This document shows positions 42,703 to 51,475 of a DNA stretch of 64,000 nt, piece by piece. Source of the DNA: Chitinophaga sp. XS-30 (lineage in GTDB: Bacteria > Bacteroidota > Bacteroidia > Chitinophagales > Chitinophagaceae); contig NZ_CP043006.1 of the NCBI RefSeq assembly GCF_008086345.1, forward strand, positions 3,346,032 to 3,410,031, read 5' to 3'. The position numbers were made by a program, and so were the translations under genes. Position 1 is the stretch's first letter. Each line of letters starts with the position of its first letter. Under the pieces are notes generated by a model. That model was given only the letters and a program-made list of their open reading frames with translations, was not told the DNA's origin and made no database searches.

Positions 42703-44937
42703 ATGCATCGATTATTTTTCTTACTTCTTCTGGCCGGGTTTTATCCTTATACCCTCTCCGCGCAACAGGCGCCGGAGCAACGGCCGCATATCGGCCTCAC
42801 GCTTAGTGGTGGCGGGGCAAGGGGACTGGCGCATATTGGTATCTTGCAGGCGATAGACAGTGCAGGCCTTCGTATCGATTACCTGTCCGGCACCAGCATG
42901 GGCAGTATCGTCGGCGCCCTGTATGCCATCGGGTATTCCGGTGATTCGCTGGCGGTGATCGCAAAGCGGCTGGACTGGAACACGCTTTTTTCCAATCAGC
43001 CTTCCCTGGAAGAGATCAGCTATGAGGAACGCGCCGAATACAACCGTTATATGCTGGAAGTGCCGTTCGAATACGGAAAGCCCAAGATCACATCCGGCGT
43101 GATCTCCGGGGAGCAGCTCTGGCTGGAACTGGCCCGGCTGGCCTGGCCGGTGCGTGACGTGAAAGATTTTTCCCGTTTCAATATCCCCTTTAAATGCATT
43201 GCTACAGACGTGGCTACCGGCCAGATCGTAACGCTGGACAGCGGAGAGCTGGTAACCAGTATGCGCGCCAGTATGGCTATTCCCTCGGTTTTTACGGCGG
43301 TGCGCATCGGCGATAAAAAGCTGGTGGATGGTGGCGTGGTGCGGAACTTTCCTTCCGTGACGGCAAAGGAAATGGGGGCGGATATCATTATCGGTTCAAA
43401 CGTCAGCGGCGGATTGCGGGAGGCGGACGAACTGGTGACCCCCATCGATGTGATCTATCAGCTTGGATTTTACAAGGACGCGGACGATTTCGTGGAAGCA
43501 CGCAAGCTGGCGGATATTTATATTCATCACGATCTGAAGAACTATTCCGCCGCAAGCTTCGGGAGCGCGGACTCTATTCTCGCCGAAGGAAAACGGAAGG
43601 GGAGGGAAATGTATCCTGTTTTCAAACATCTTGCCGATTCGCTGAATGCCCTGTACCCGCAGCCGCCGTTTGTAAAGAACCGCTTGCCCGCGGTGCCTGA
43701 TGTGGAGATAGTTTCGATTGCCGTCAAAGGCCTCGTGCATTCCGATGAAAAATTCTTCCGCGGTCGCCTCGGCCTGGACCCCGGCGGTTGCTATACTCCG
43801 GAGAAGATCCGGGAGGCTGTGCTGAATGTGTACGGCACCCGTTTTTATAAACAGATCACTTATCACCTCAATCCATTGGGCTACGGGCGCAGCGAACTGG
43901 AAATAGATGTGGAGGAGAACCCGCTGACCTTTGTGAAGCTGGCCCTGCATTACAATACCTTTACGAATGTCAGCGCTATTGTCAATCTCACGCAGCGCAA
44001 TTTTGTGGTACCCAACTCCCGCGCTACCGCTACCGCCGCCATCAGCGAGAACCCGCGGCTGCGGGGGGAATTCTTCAAATACCTCGGGCGTAAACGGAAC
44101 AAAGGTTTCGGTATCAATGCCTATTATGCGAACAACCCGCTGCATGTGTACGACGGCTTCCGGAAAAGCCAGGAATACCGCAGCAAGTACGCGTCTGTCG
44201 GCGCCAATCTCCAGTTTATGCTGAACAGGGTGATGGCCATCGGCGCGGGAACCCGCTGGGAGTACATGCGGCTCAAACCCAATCTCTCTCAAAACATCGA
44301 ACTGGAGGGGAATACGAGGCAGCTCAACTCATTTTTATATTACGGGCTGAACACGCTCAACAGGAAAATATATCCTACCCGTGGTGCACAGATAGACCTG
44401 GAAGGGGGGCTGGTGTATCAGCAGCGCCCGGATTTCAAGGTGCGCCTGGAGGGTTCGGAATTGCCGCTGGACAGTCTGGGCCTGCTGTTCGGGGATTACC
44501 AGCGGGTCTTGCTGAAGATGAACTATTATTTTCAGACGGGCCGCCGCTCCGCGCTGAACCTGAGCGGTTATGCCGGCATCAATTTCAACTATGACCAGAC
44601 GCTGATCAACGATTTCCTGATCGGCGGGGTTACGGATTTCACCCGCAACCAGATCCCGTTCATGGGGCTGTATGAGGGGGAGGTGACCACGCCCAGCGTA
44701 TCCTCTTTGCAAATGGGGTTTCAGTACGAAGCGATAAAGAACATTTTCTTCATACCGCGGATAGCGGTGGCGTTATACGATTTTAACGGGCTGGCCAGCA
44801 CAAAATTCCATTACCTGAGCGGTTACGGAATGACGTTGGGTTACAGCACCCGCCTCGGCCCGCTGGAAGGGTCGGTGATGTATTCGGACCAGTCCGGTGT
44901 GCTGAAAGCGTACCTGAACCTGGGTTTTCATTTCTAG
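42703..44937 (+). CDS. patatin-like phospholipase with C-terminal BamA/Omp85-like barrel
   Basis: A 744-residue exported protein. The signal peptide starts at 42703 (MHRLFFLLLLAGFYPYTLSAQ); ATGs at 42661 and 42691 are alternatives. The patatin domain is complete: oxyanion loop SGGGARG, nucleophile Ser65 in SGTSMGS and Asp209 in LVDGG. A POTRA-like module (VSIAVKGLVHSDEKFFRGRLGL, about 330-410) and an Omp85-type barrel follow (DFLIGGVTDFTRNQIPFMGL, then GSVMYSDQSGVLKAYLNLGFHF at the end). This is the PlpD/type Vd-like arrangement: a lipase held at or delivered through the outer membrane. The end overlaps the convergent miaE stop by four bases. Confidence 0.92.
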   Translation: MHRLFFLLLLAGFYPYTLSAQQAPEQRPHIGLTLSGGGARGLAHIGILQAIDSAGLRIDYLSGTSMGSIVGALYAIGYSGDSLAVIAKRLDWNTLFSNQPSLEEISYEERAEYNRYMLEVPFEYGKPKITSGVISGEQLWLELARLAWPVRDVKDFSRFNIPFKCIATDVATGQIVTLDSGELVTSMRASMAIPSVFTAVRIGDKKLVDGGVVRNFPSVTAKEMGADIIIGSNVSGGLREADELVTPIDVIYQLGFYKDADDFVEARKLADIYIHHDLKNYSAASFGSADSILAEGKRKGREMYPVFKHLADSLNALYPQPPFVKNRLPAVPDVEIVSIAVKGLVHSDEKFFRGRLGLDPGGCYTPEKIREAVLNVYGTRFYKQITYHLNPLGYGRSELEIDVEENPLTFVKLALHYNTFTNVSAIVNLTQRNFVVPNSRATATAAISENPRLRGEFFKYLGRKRNKGFGINAYYANNPLHVYDGFRKSQEYRSKYASVGANLQFMLNRVMAIGAGTRWEYMRLKPNLSQNIELEGNTRQLNSFLYYGLNTLNRKIYPTRGAQIDLEGGLVYQQRPDFKVRLEGSELPLDSLGLLFGDYQRVLLKMNYYFQTGRRSALNLSGYAGINFNYDQTLINDFLIGGVTDFTRNQIPFMGLYEGEVTTPSVSSLQMGFQYEAIKNIFFIPRIAVALYDFNGLASTKFHYLSGYGMTLGYSTRLGPLEGSVMYSDQSGVLKAYLNLGFHF

Positions 44938-45533
44938 TGCATCCGGTCCCCGCGCACCTGCAGGGTAGCGATCATTTTTGCCTCAAAATCCAGCCATTGC
45001 TGCCAGCGCACCTTCACTTTTTCTTCCGGCAGGTATTCATTGGCCAGGTCTATGAACAGCTTGTAATGCCCGGCTTCGGAGATCATGAACTTGCGGTAGA
45101 ACTCCCGCAGGTAGGCATCTTCCAGCCCTTCGCTCAGCAGGCGGAAACGCTCGCAGCTGCGCGCTTCTATCAGGGCGAAGACCAGGAGCCTGTCCAGCAG
45201 CACATCCATGGGATGCCCGCCTTTGATCTGGAAACCGATCAATTCGTTCACATATGCATCTTTGCGCTGTTTGCCCAGGGTGAACCCGCGTTTTTTCATT
45301 TCCGCCAGCACCTGCCGGAAATGCCCCCATTCTTCGGTAACGATGGGCGCCAGCTCGTCCACCAGCCTTGTTCTGTCCGGATACCGCTGTATCAGCGAGA
45401 TGCAGGAGGTAGCTGCTTTCTGTTCACAGAATGCATGATCTGTCAACACTTCTTCCAGCGAAATGGCGGCCAGGTTTACCCAGCGTGGGTCTGTAGGGAG
45501 TTTGAGGCCGAGTATGGAAACTTTACTGCTCAT
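44934..45533 (-). CDS. miaE: tRNA-(ms2io6A)-hydroxylase
   Basis: A 199-residue ferritin-like diiron monooxygenase that hydroxylates the isopentenyl group of ms2i6A37 in tRNA. The four-helix bundle carries the iron ligands in DHAFCEQKAA (about 32-41), TEEWGHF (about 66-72), LIEARSCERF (about 120-129) and ISEAGHYKLF (about 150-159). Length matches the Bacteroidota/Pseudomonas MiaE proteins. It is divergent from the bioF-like gene. Confidence 0.92.
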   Translation of the reverse strand: MSSKVSILGLKLPTDPRWVNLAAISLEEVLTDHAFCEQKAATSCISLIQRYPDRTRLVDELAPIVTEEWGHFRQVLAEMKKRGFTLGKQRKDAYVNELIGFQIKGGHPMDVLLDRLLVFALIEARSCERFRLLSEGLEDAYLREFYRKFMISEAGHYKLFIDLANEYLPEEKVKVRWQQWLDFEAKMIATLQVRGDRMH

Positions 45534-45576
45534 ACATTACTGTAATTTGAAGGCACGAAGTTACAGAGAAGATACT

Positions 45577-45584
45577 TAGTTTTG
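45577..45584 (+). promoter_or_regulatory. -7 promoter element abutting the bioF-like gene start
   Basis: TAGTTTTG, an exact TAnnTTTG match, ends four bases before the ATG at 45589; the nearest TTTG upstream (45546) is too far for standard spacing. If active it gives a leaderless transcript. Confidence 0.4.
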
Positions 45585-45588
45585 GCCC

Positions 45589-46704
45589 ATGAGAAAGGAA
45601 GACTTTCTGGAGCAGGCATTGGAGAAGCGGCGGGAGCAGCACGCTTTCCGGCGGTTGCGGCTACCCGGCCGGATGGCCGATTTCTGTTCCAATGATTACC
45701 TCGGCCTGGCTCGCAGCGAGCGGGTACAGGAAGCGGCGCTCACCATCAGCCGTCAGCTTGCGCAGGTGCATGGCAGCGGCGGATCGCGTTTGCTGGCTGG
45801 GAATTACGCGCTGGTGGAAGAAGCGGAGCAGCTGCTGGCCGGTTTTCATGCCGCACCGGCCGGACTGATCTACAATTCCGGCTATGACGCCAATCTGGGC
45901 CTGTTTTCCTGCGTGCCGCAGAAAGGCGATGTGATCGTGTACGACCAGCTGATCCATGCGTCTATCCGTGACGGCATCCGTTTATCCGCGGCGCAGGCCT
46001 TTTCCTTCCTGCATAATGACCTGCAGGACCTGGAGAAGAAGCTTGTCAATGCGGCAGGCGATGGGCGTGTATTCGTGGCCGTGGAATCCGTTTATTCGAT
46101 GGATGGCGACCTTTCGCCGCTGGCGGCTGTGGCAGCTTTGTGCGACAAGCACGGCGCGCTGCTGATCGTGGACGAAGCGCATGCCACGGGGGTAGTGGGC
46201 GAGAGGGGTGAGGGGCTTGTGCAGGCCCTGCAACTGGCAGACCGGTGTTTTGCCCGGGTGCATACCTTCGGCAAGGCGGTAGGCTGCCACGGCGCCATTG
46301 TGCTGGGTTCCCCGGTGCTGCGGGATTACCTGATCAATTTTTCCCGCTCCTTTATCTATACTACAGCGTTGCCGCCCCATGCCATTGCCGTGATCATGGC
46401 CAGTTATGATATTTTCCCCGATATGCATGCGGAAAGGCAGCATCTGCAGGCACTGATCGCGCAGTTCCGGGAAGGCCTGGCGCCGGAAAAGCGTCTGGAC
46501 AGCCAAACGCCCATCCAGGTGGTGATGACGCCCGGAAACGAGCAGGCCCGGAACGTGGCAGGGAAATTGCAGTCACAAGGGCTGGATGTACGACCGATCC
46601 TGCATCCCACCGTGCCGAAAGGGCAGGAGCGGTTGAGGGTGGTGTTGCATAGTTTCAATACCTTTGCGGAGGTAGAACAATTACTACAAAGCGTAAATAT
46701 TTGA
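45589..46704 (+). CDS. bioF: 8-amino-7-oxononanoate synthase-like alpha-oxoamine synthase
   Basis: A 371-residue PLP enzyme of the alpha-oxoamine synthase family; BioF condenses pimeloyl-ACP/CoA with alanine in biotin synthesis. Visible: DFCSNDYLGLA (about 30-40), HGSGGSRLLAGN (about 61-72), the PLP-contacting DEAHATGVVG and the Schiff-base Lys229 in HTFGKAVGCHG, with FIYTTALPP. These fit BioF well. No other bio gene is adjacent, so a related synthase (for example for a sphingoid or secondary-metabolite base) cannot be excluded. Confidence 0.85.
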   Translation: MRKEDFLEQALEKRREQHAFRRLRLPGRMADFCSNDYLGLARSERVQEAALTISRQLAQVHGSGGSRLLAGNYALVEEAEQLLAGFHAAPAGLIYNSGYDANLGLFSCVPQKGDVIVYDQLIHASIRDGIRLSAAQAFSFLHNDLQDLEKKLVNAAGDGRVFVAVESVYSMDGDLSPLAAVAALCDKHGALLIVDEAHATGVVGERGEGLVQALQLADRCFARVHTFGKAVGCHGAIVLGSPVLRDYLINFSRSFIYTTALPPHAIAVIMASYDIFPDMHAERQHLQALIAQFREGLAPEKRLDSQTPIQVVMTPGNEQARNVAGKLQSQGLDVRPILHPTVPKGQERLRVVLHSFNTFAEVEQLLQSVNI

Positions 46705-46789
46705 AAAGATAATGTAACTTATTGACAGATTGTCGTATATTAATATAGAAATACACCATAAGCGTAACCAAACACCTAATGAAATAACC

Positions 46790-47275
46790 ATGGTATTACA
46801 GCCATTAATGAAAAAAGTCCTGGAAGAACTTGATTTTGCGGATTGGTACAAGGAACTTTCGGCAGCGCATCAGCCTGCGGAACGTTTTGCGAACTATGAC
46901 ACAGATGAAGTGCGAGAAATGATCGCAGAGTTCGGCTATCCGAGAACGACCTATATTCCTGCAGCCCTTTTTTATATTGTAGTGGATACGGAAGATGAGG
47001 ATGTGGATGCCGGTCTGAGCATGTCCCTCAAAGACGGGCAGCTGGAGCTGGTGCTGAACCTCTCAGTAGGCGGCAAACACCGGTTCTCCGGCGCTTTCCC
47101 CCTCGTATGCGAGAAGCTCGGTTATAAGGAGCCCATCGAAAAACCGGCTTTTTCCAATTACAAGGAATTATATGCTTTACTGAAAAAGGTATTTGCCATG
47201 TATGAGCGCGTCAAGCTGAGCATGACCGGCCTGACCGCCAAAAATACCACCATGCTTTCGTTCGTGAAAGAGTAG
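46790..47275 (+). CDS. conserved-looking hypothetical protein
   Basis: A 161-residue cytoplasmic protein from ATG 46790 (a TTG at 46730 in frame is less likely). It is acidic, without signal or membrane span, starts MVLQPLMKKVLEELDFADWYKEL and has alternating predicted strands (TYIPAALFYIVVDTEDED, LSMSLKDGQLELVLNLSV) and an ending helix with ELYALLKKVFAMYERVKL. I do not recognise the family. It stands between the bioF-like and acylase genes, 20 bp before the latter, and may be co-transcribed with it. Confidence 0.7.
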   Translation: MVLQPLMKKVLEELDFADWYKELSAAHQPAERFANYDTDEVREMIAEFGYPRTTYIPAALFYIVVDTEDEDVDAGLSMSLKDGQLELVLNLSVGGKHRFSGAFPLVCEKLGYKEPIEKPAFSNYKELYALLKKVFAMYERVKLSMTGLTAKNTTMLSFVKE

Positions 47276-47295
47276 GAAATCAGTAACTTCCCGTT

Positions 47296-49632
47296 ATGAG
47301 ATTCATACCCCTCGTCCTGACGATCGCCCTCGTAACGGCCCTGCATGTCCGTTGGGCAAACAAGCCCGCATTCGGCATGCTTTTCAGCCCGCAGCATGGT
47401 TTCTGGCAACATGCCGATCCCGTTGGCCCGCCCGGAGAAGAACAGCTTGATCTCCCCGGCCTCAAAGGCCGCTCCGAAGTGTGGCTGGATGAGCGTATGG
47501 TGCCGCATATCTTCGCAACCGACGAAAACGATGCCTATTTCATTCAGGGTTATCTGCATGCGCGGGACAGGCTCTGGCAGATGGAACTGCAAACCATGGC
47601 CGCCGCGGGCCGTCTCTGCGAGATCCTTGGTCCGGGTATGCTGGAATACGACCGCCGCCAGCGCCGGATGGGCATGGTCTATGCCGCGGAGCAGACCGTA
47701 AAGCAAATGGACAGCGACCCTGCTTCCAAAGCACAGGTAGAATCTTATGCAGCCGGTATCAACACCTATATCCGCAGCCTGCGCCCCCGCAATTATCCCC
47801 TCGAATACAAATTGCTCGGCTACAGCCCCGAGCCCTGGGACAAGCTTAAAACAGCCTTATTATTGAAATACATGAGCTATGACCTCGCCTACGGTCATAA
47901 CGATCTTGAATACACGAACGCGCGCCGTCTTTTCAGCAAGGCTGATTTCGATCTGATGTATCCTGATTTTTCCGATACGCTCGATCCCATCATCCCGAAA
48001 GGCACCGCATATCCCGCGCCCGCCGTCCACGCGATAGCACCGGCGGACAGCCTGATCCGGGAGAATGAAGCCTTCTATCATTTCCAGCCCGATCATCCTG
48101 ATCCGGACAATGGCAGTAACAACTGGGCCGTTGCCGGCAGCAAGACCCGTTCCGGCGCGCCCATCCTCTGCAATGACCCGCATCTGGGCCTGAGCCTGCC
48201 TTCGCTCTGGTACGAAATGCAGATACATACCCCGCAAATGAATGTATATGGCGCATCCCTGCCCGGCGCTCCCGGCATCATTATCGGTTTTAACGATCAT
48301 ATGGGATGGGCCGTTACCAATGGCAGCGAAGATGTGCTGGACTATTACCGTATGGAATTCCGTAACGGCAAGGAGGAGTACCTGTTCAACGGCGCTTACC
48401 GCAAGGCGGACCTGCGGCTGGAGGAGATAAAGATCAGGGGCGGGAAGACCTTTGTGGATACCGTGGCCTATACGGTGTGGGGACCGGTGATGTATGACGA
48501 TACCTATAAAGGCCCCGGGTTCCTGTCCGTCCGCTGGAAAGCGCATGACGCCTCCAATGAGCTGCTGACCTTCAGTCGTTTGAACCATGCAAAGGATTAT
48601 GAGGATTACCTGGCCGCCATCAGCATTTACACCTGTCCCGCCCAGAATTTCATCTACGCCGGGAAAGACGGCAACATCGCCATCTGGCATAACGGCCAGT
48701 ACCCGCTGCGCTGGAAAGACCAGGGCAAGTTCGTGATGCCCGGTTCGGACAGCAGCTTCGCCTGGCAGGGCTACATCCCGCAGGCGGAGAACCCGCATAT
48801 CCTCAACCCCGGCGAAGGCTTCGTCAGCTCCGCGAATCAGCATCCGACAGACAGCACGTATCCCTATCACCTGATCGGGGAATACGACCTGTACCGCGGC
48901 AAACGCATTAATGAACAGCTGCGCGGCATGCAGGGCATCACGCCGGAAGATATGATGGCGCTGCAGAACGATAACCTGAACCTCTTTGCCACCACCGCCA
49001 TACCGCTGATCATGGCGCATCTGGACCCGGTGGGTCTGAAATCCGATGCACAGCGCCAATGCATGAAATGGCTCTTTGCCTGGAACGGCGAAAGCACGCC
49101 GGACAGCGAGGCTGCCACCGTTTTCAATATGCTGTGGGAAGAGCTGGAGCAACAGATATGGCAGGATGATCTGCAGCGCGACAATATCCCGCTGAAGTAT
49201 CCGCAATCCAAAACTACATTGCTCTGGCTGCTCCGCGATACCGCCATGCACTTTGTGGACAATATCCATACGCCGCAAAAAGAAACCCTGTCCGAATTGG
49301 TACAACGGTCATTCGACAGCGTGGCCGCCCGTGTGGCCGTTATGCCCGCTGTGGCGCTGGGGAAGGCCCGTGGCACTGATATCCGGCATCTGACGCGCAG
49401 TTTGCCCGCGTTCAGCCGTATGGGGCTGGAGACCGGCGGCGGTCAGCATATCGTGAATGCGACGAAAAAAACGCATGGCCCATCGTGGAGAATGGTGGTG
49501 GAGCTGGGGCCGGAGACCCGGGCATACGGGATCTATCCCGGTGGGCAGAGTGGGAATCCGGGCAGTGCGTTTTATGATAATATGGTAGATGACTGGGGTG
49601 TCCGGAAAATATTATTCGTTGAATATATATGA
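47296..49632 (+). CDS. penicillin acylase family (S45, Ntn-hydrolase) protein
   Basis: A 778-residue exported amidase precursor. After a signal or anchor (about 1-20) comes the alpha chain with DAYFIQGYLHARDRLWQMELQ (about 80-100), then autocleavage before Ser274 in DNGSNNWAVAG, which becomes the N-terminal nucleophile of the beta chain. Other family marks are CNDPHLGLSLPSLWYEM, PGIIIGFNDHMGWAVTNG and the ending RTYPGGQSGNPGS-like YGIYPGGQSGNPGSAFYDN. It should hydrolyse an amide such as a beta-lactam side chain or an N-acyl-homoserine lactone; the substrate is unknown. About 110 bases of featureless sequence follow before the tRNA promoter. Confidence 0.92.
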   Translation: MRFIPLVLTIALVTALHVRWANKPAFGMLFSPQHGFWQHADPVGPPGEEQLDLPGLKGRSEVWLDERMVPHIFATDENDAYFIQGYLHARDRLWQMELQTMAAAGRLCEILGPGMLEYDRRQRRMGMVYAAEQTVKQMDSDPASKAQVESYAAGINTYIRSLRPRNYPLEYKLLGYSPEPWDKLKTALLLKYMSYDLAYGHNDLEYTNARRLFSKADFDLMYPDFSDTLDPIIPKGTAYPAPAVHAIAPADSLIRENEAFYHFQPDHPDPDNGSNNWAVAGSKTRSGAPILCNDPHLGLSLPSLWYEMQIHTPQMNVYGASLPGAPGIIIGFNDHMGWAVTNGSEDVLDYYRMEFRNGKEEYLFNGAYRKADLRLEEIKIRGGKTFVDTVAYTVWGPVMYDDTYKGPGFLSVRWKAHDASNELLTFSRLNHAKDYEDYLAAISIYTCPAQNFIYAGKDGNIAIWHNGQYPLRWKDQGKFVMPGSDSSFAWQGYIPQAENPHILNPGEGFVSSANQHPTDSTYPYHLIGEYDLYRGKRINEQLRGMQGITPEDMMALQNDNLNLFATTAIPLIMAHLDPVGLKSDAQRQCMKWLFAWNGESTPDSEAATVFNMLWEELEQQIWQDDLQRDNIPLKYPQSKTTLLWLLRDTAMHFVDNIHTPQKETLSELVQRSFDSVAARVAVMPAVALGKARGTDIRHLTRSLPAFSRMGLETGGGQHIVNATKKTHGPSWRMVVELGPETRAYGIYPGGQSGNPGSAFYDNMVDDWGVRKILFVEYI

Positions 49633-49738
49633 GCAAAGGGCAGGAGCCGGCGCATTTGCGCGGCAAGATATTTTTTGCGCCTGGAAAGTAGTGTGGGAGG
49701 GCGTTTCCGTGATTTTTTGAATTTTGTTTATTGAATTA

Positions 49739-49769
49739 TTTGGGAAAAATAATTTAATACATATCTTTG
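49739..49769 (+). promoter_or_regulatory. tRNA-Lys promoter (TTTG-N19-TATCTTTG)
   Basis: TTTG at 49739-49742 and TATCTTTG at 49762-49769, spacing 19 bp: a perfect match to the Bacteroidota consensus. The tRNA begins 25 nt after the -7 element. Confidence 0.8.
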
Positions 49770-49794
49770 CACTCCCTTTGAAAATGAAGGGAAT

Positions 49795-49867
49795 GATTCT
49801 GTAGCTCAGTTGGTAGAGCAATACACTTTTAATGTATGGGTCCTGGGTTCGAGTCCCAGCGGAATCA
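49795..49867 (+). tRNA. tRNA-Lys (anticodon UUU)
   Basis: A 73-nt cloverleaf: acceptor GATTCTG paired with CGGAATC, D-arm GCTC/GAGC with AGTTGGTA, anticodon stem ATACA/TGTAT with loop CTTTTAA, T-arm CTGGG-TTCGAGT-CCCAG, discriminator A; CCA is not encoded. A degenerate tyrosine-integrase gene begins about 215 bp downstream, so the tRNA probably served as an integration site. Confidence 0.97.
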
Positions 49868-49870
49868 CTA

Positions 49871-49896
49871 CAGGTATTCTAAAGAATGCCTGTTTT
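49871..49896 (+). terminator. tRNA-Lys terminator
   Basis: CAGG-T-ATTC / GAAT-G-CCTG hairpin with an AT-rich loop, followed by TTTT, starting three bases after the tRNA. Confidence 0.65.
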
Positions 49897-49907
49897 CGTT
49901 TAAATAT

Positions 49908-49925
49908 GCCGCCGCGGCGGCTTTT
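49908..49925 (+). terminator. second hairpin with T-run after tRNA-Lys
   Basis: GCCGCC-GC-GGCGGC followed by TTTT. The tiny loop makes it a compact palindrome; it may back up the first terminator. Confidence 0.45.
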
Positions 49926-50081
49926 GCGAAAATTGTATAGCAAAGAATATCAATCAATGGCAACCTGTTCGGTGACTGAATTTTTCCCTGAAATTTGGTC
50001 ACTGAATAATTGGTGAGGCTTTGAAAAGATTTGAAAGAACGCAAAACATTTCATTCTTCATCTTTTTAAAAAACAGTTGTC

Positions 50082-50529
50082 ATGAGCAAGCAGAACCTCT
50101 CTATCTTAATCTATCCCAAAAAGCACCTGGCCAAAAAAGCTAAGGACGGCAAAGCCACTCTATCCGCCTGACCGTCCGGCCATCCCGGTTGACCCCATAG
50201 CGGAAATTTCCCTGCAGGAAGCCTTCGATTATTTTATTGCCCATTTTGAAAAGCCGGTAAAGAAAAAATGCGCTCCGGCGAAACCTTGGAAATGGCGCAG
50301 TAATAAAAAAGGGGCGCACTATTGCCGATAGACAGTAATGCCAGGTACGCAATGGCTACTTGAAGGAAGTAGTCGATCTATACAGCATTAAGAAGAAGCT
50401 GACCACGCTTTTTTTTCGCCATACACTTGCCATCACTATTGCATTGGAGAACGGCATTTCATTGAAAGTGGTCCAGGTTTGTATTACGGTCACGGCGAAT
50501 CGAAAAACAATACACAAAATGCGCAATAG
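50082..50529 (+). pseudogene. remnant of a tyrosine recombinase/integrase
   Basis: Two fragments of a Bacteroidota phage-type integrase. Residues MSKQNLSILIYPKKHLAKKAKDG (from 50082, stop at 50169-50171) look like the N-terminal arm-binding domain. From 50351 the frame NGYLKEVVDLYSIKKKLTT, then FRHTLAITIALENGISLKVV, matches the C-terminal catalytic domain around the R-H-T box; a frameshift later, YYGHGESKNNTQNAQ recalls the LGH-x-x-I-x-T-T-Q segment before the catalytic Tyr. The middle is missing or unrecognisable (an open stretch at 50161-50331 ends in TAG). Position behind tRNA-Lys fits an old integration event. Bases 50530-50637 contain nothing recognisable. Confidence 0.7.
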
Positions 50530-50637
50530 AGAAACCTAGTGTGAGTTAAAGTAATTAATTTATAAACAGTAACTTACATAGAGTTATAAAAAATAATTAC
50601 TGTCCTTGCACCTGGAGAGTTATTGTGTATATTTGGG

Positions 50638-50663
50638 AGTTAGTGGCAAGATTAACAGACACT
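50638..50663 (+). repeat. cassette-like leader motif, copy 1
   Basis: AGTTAGTGGCAAGATTAAC followed by AGACACT, 35 bp before the ATG of the next gene. Related sequences precede the genes at 51476 and 54680 (minus strand), all in the A+T-rich island. Confidence 0.45.
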
Positions 50664-50697
50664 ACTCGCAGACAGACAAATTCAAAGTAAGGGAAGA

Positions 50698-51309
50698 ATG
50701 AAAATAGTTTTTATAGTAATCGGACTGATAGTTTTAGCAATTGTAGTTTTTGCCGTTTACAGACTTATTACTGTTAACCGACAGAACAACAAGCTTAATG
50801 CAGAACGCTTTGACAGAGTTAAAGAACTCTACGACAAACTTGAAAGTGGACAAGAACTGACCGAAAATGACGTACTGCCATTTGCAAAGAATATTTTGAC
50901 AAGACAAATGGCATTTCAACTTTTAGCCGACCACAACAAAACAAATCTTTTTCCCAAGGAATACAACACATTGATAAAGGGTGCTGAAAGTAATCTTGCA
51001 AATTGGTTAGAGTTCCCGACAGAGCTTGATGCTTGTCCTGATGAAATAGAACATATTAAACGGGTTACTTTTGACTTTGACGGACAGAATAACTTCGTTC
51101 ACTACGAAGTTTTTAAATATAGAGTTAACGAACCTCATTGGGCTGCAAAAGACGGTTGGATTTTAGGCGTTGTTGGTCCATATTTTGATGACAGTAAACC
51201 TTACGATTTTGCACAAGCAACATTTAGCAGAGTAAGCAGCACATTGGACAAAGTAACACCAGACGAAGAGGTAAAATGGGTACACGAAAATATTTCGATG
51301 AGGCGATAG
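50698..51309 (+). CDS. hypothetical membrane-anchored protein
   Basis: A 203-residue protein with one N-terminal membrane span (about 3-25, VFIVIGLIVLAIVVFAVYRLI) and a soluble domain containing LTENDVLPFAKNILTRQMAFQLL and FDFDGQNNFVHYEVFKYRV, ending in YDFAQATFSRVSSTLDKVTPDEEVKWVH. I do not recognise the family. Codon and base use are A+T-rich, unlike the chromosome on either side, and it follows a cassette-like leader motif, so it was probably acquired. Confidence 0.75.
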   Translation: MKIVFIVIGLIVLAIVVFAVYRLITVNRQNNKLNAERFDRVKELYDKLESGQELTENDVLPFAKNILTRQMAFQLLADHNKTNLFPKEYNTLIKGAESNLANWLEFPTELDACPDEIEHIKRVTFDFDGQNNFVHYEVFKYRVNEPHWAAKDGWILGVVGPYFDDSKPYDFAQATFSRVSSTLDKVTPDEEVKWVHENISMRR

Positions 51310-51446
51310 ACGACAAGCCCAGACACCAACACCGGTTTGGCAATATGGCGGCTGAAGTGTTTCTGTGAAGCATTTATGCAATGATCAACAGTAAGGATTC
51401 CCTTTAACTTTTGTGCTAAAATTCGCCACATCGACAAGGCGAAAAT

Positions 51447-51470
51447 AGTTATGCGACACTTAACGAAACA
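51447..51470 (+). repeat. cassette-like leader motif, copy 2
   Basis: AGTTATGCGACACTTAACG followed by AAACA, 5 bp before the ATG at 51476. A short dyad, TTCGCC/GGCGAA (51422-51442), lies just upstream. The stretch GGTTTGGCAATATGGCGG at about 51343 resembles one arm of long hairpins that separate such genes in related bacteria (from memory, not searched). Confidence 0.4.
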
Positions 51471-51475
51471 CACCC

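Noticed and set aside
49810..50016. 68-residue frame over the tRNA-Lys
   Set aside because: It begins inside the tRNA and crosses its terminators.
50140..50352. 70-residue minus-strand frame between tRNA-Lys and the orphan genes
   Set aside because: It lies in the decayed integrase stretch, has no family features and no plausible start signal.
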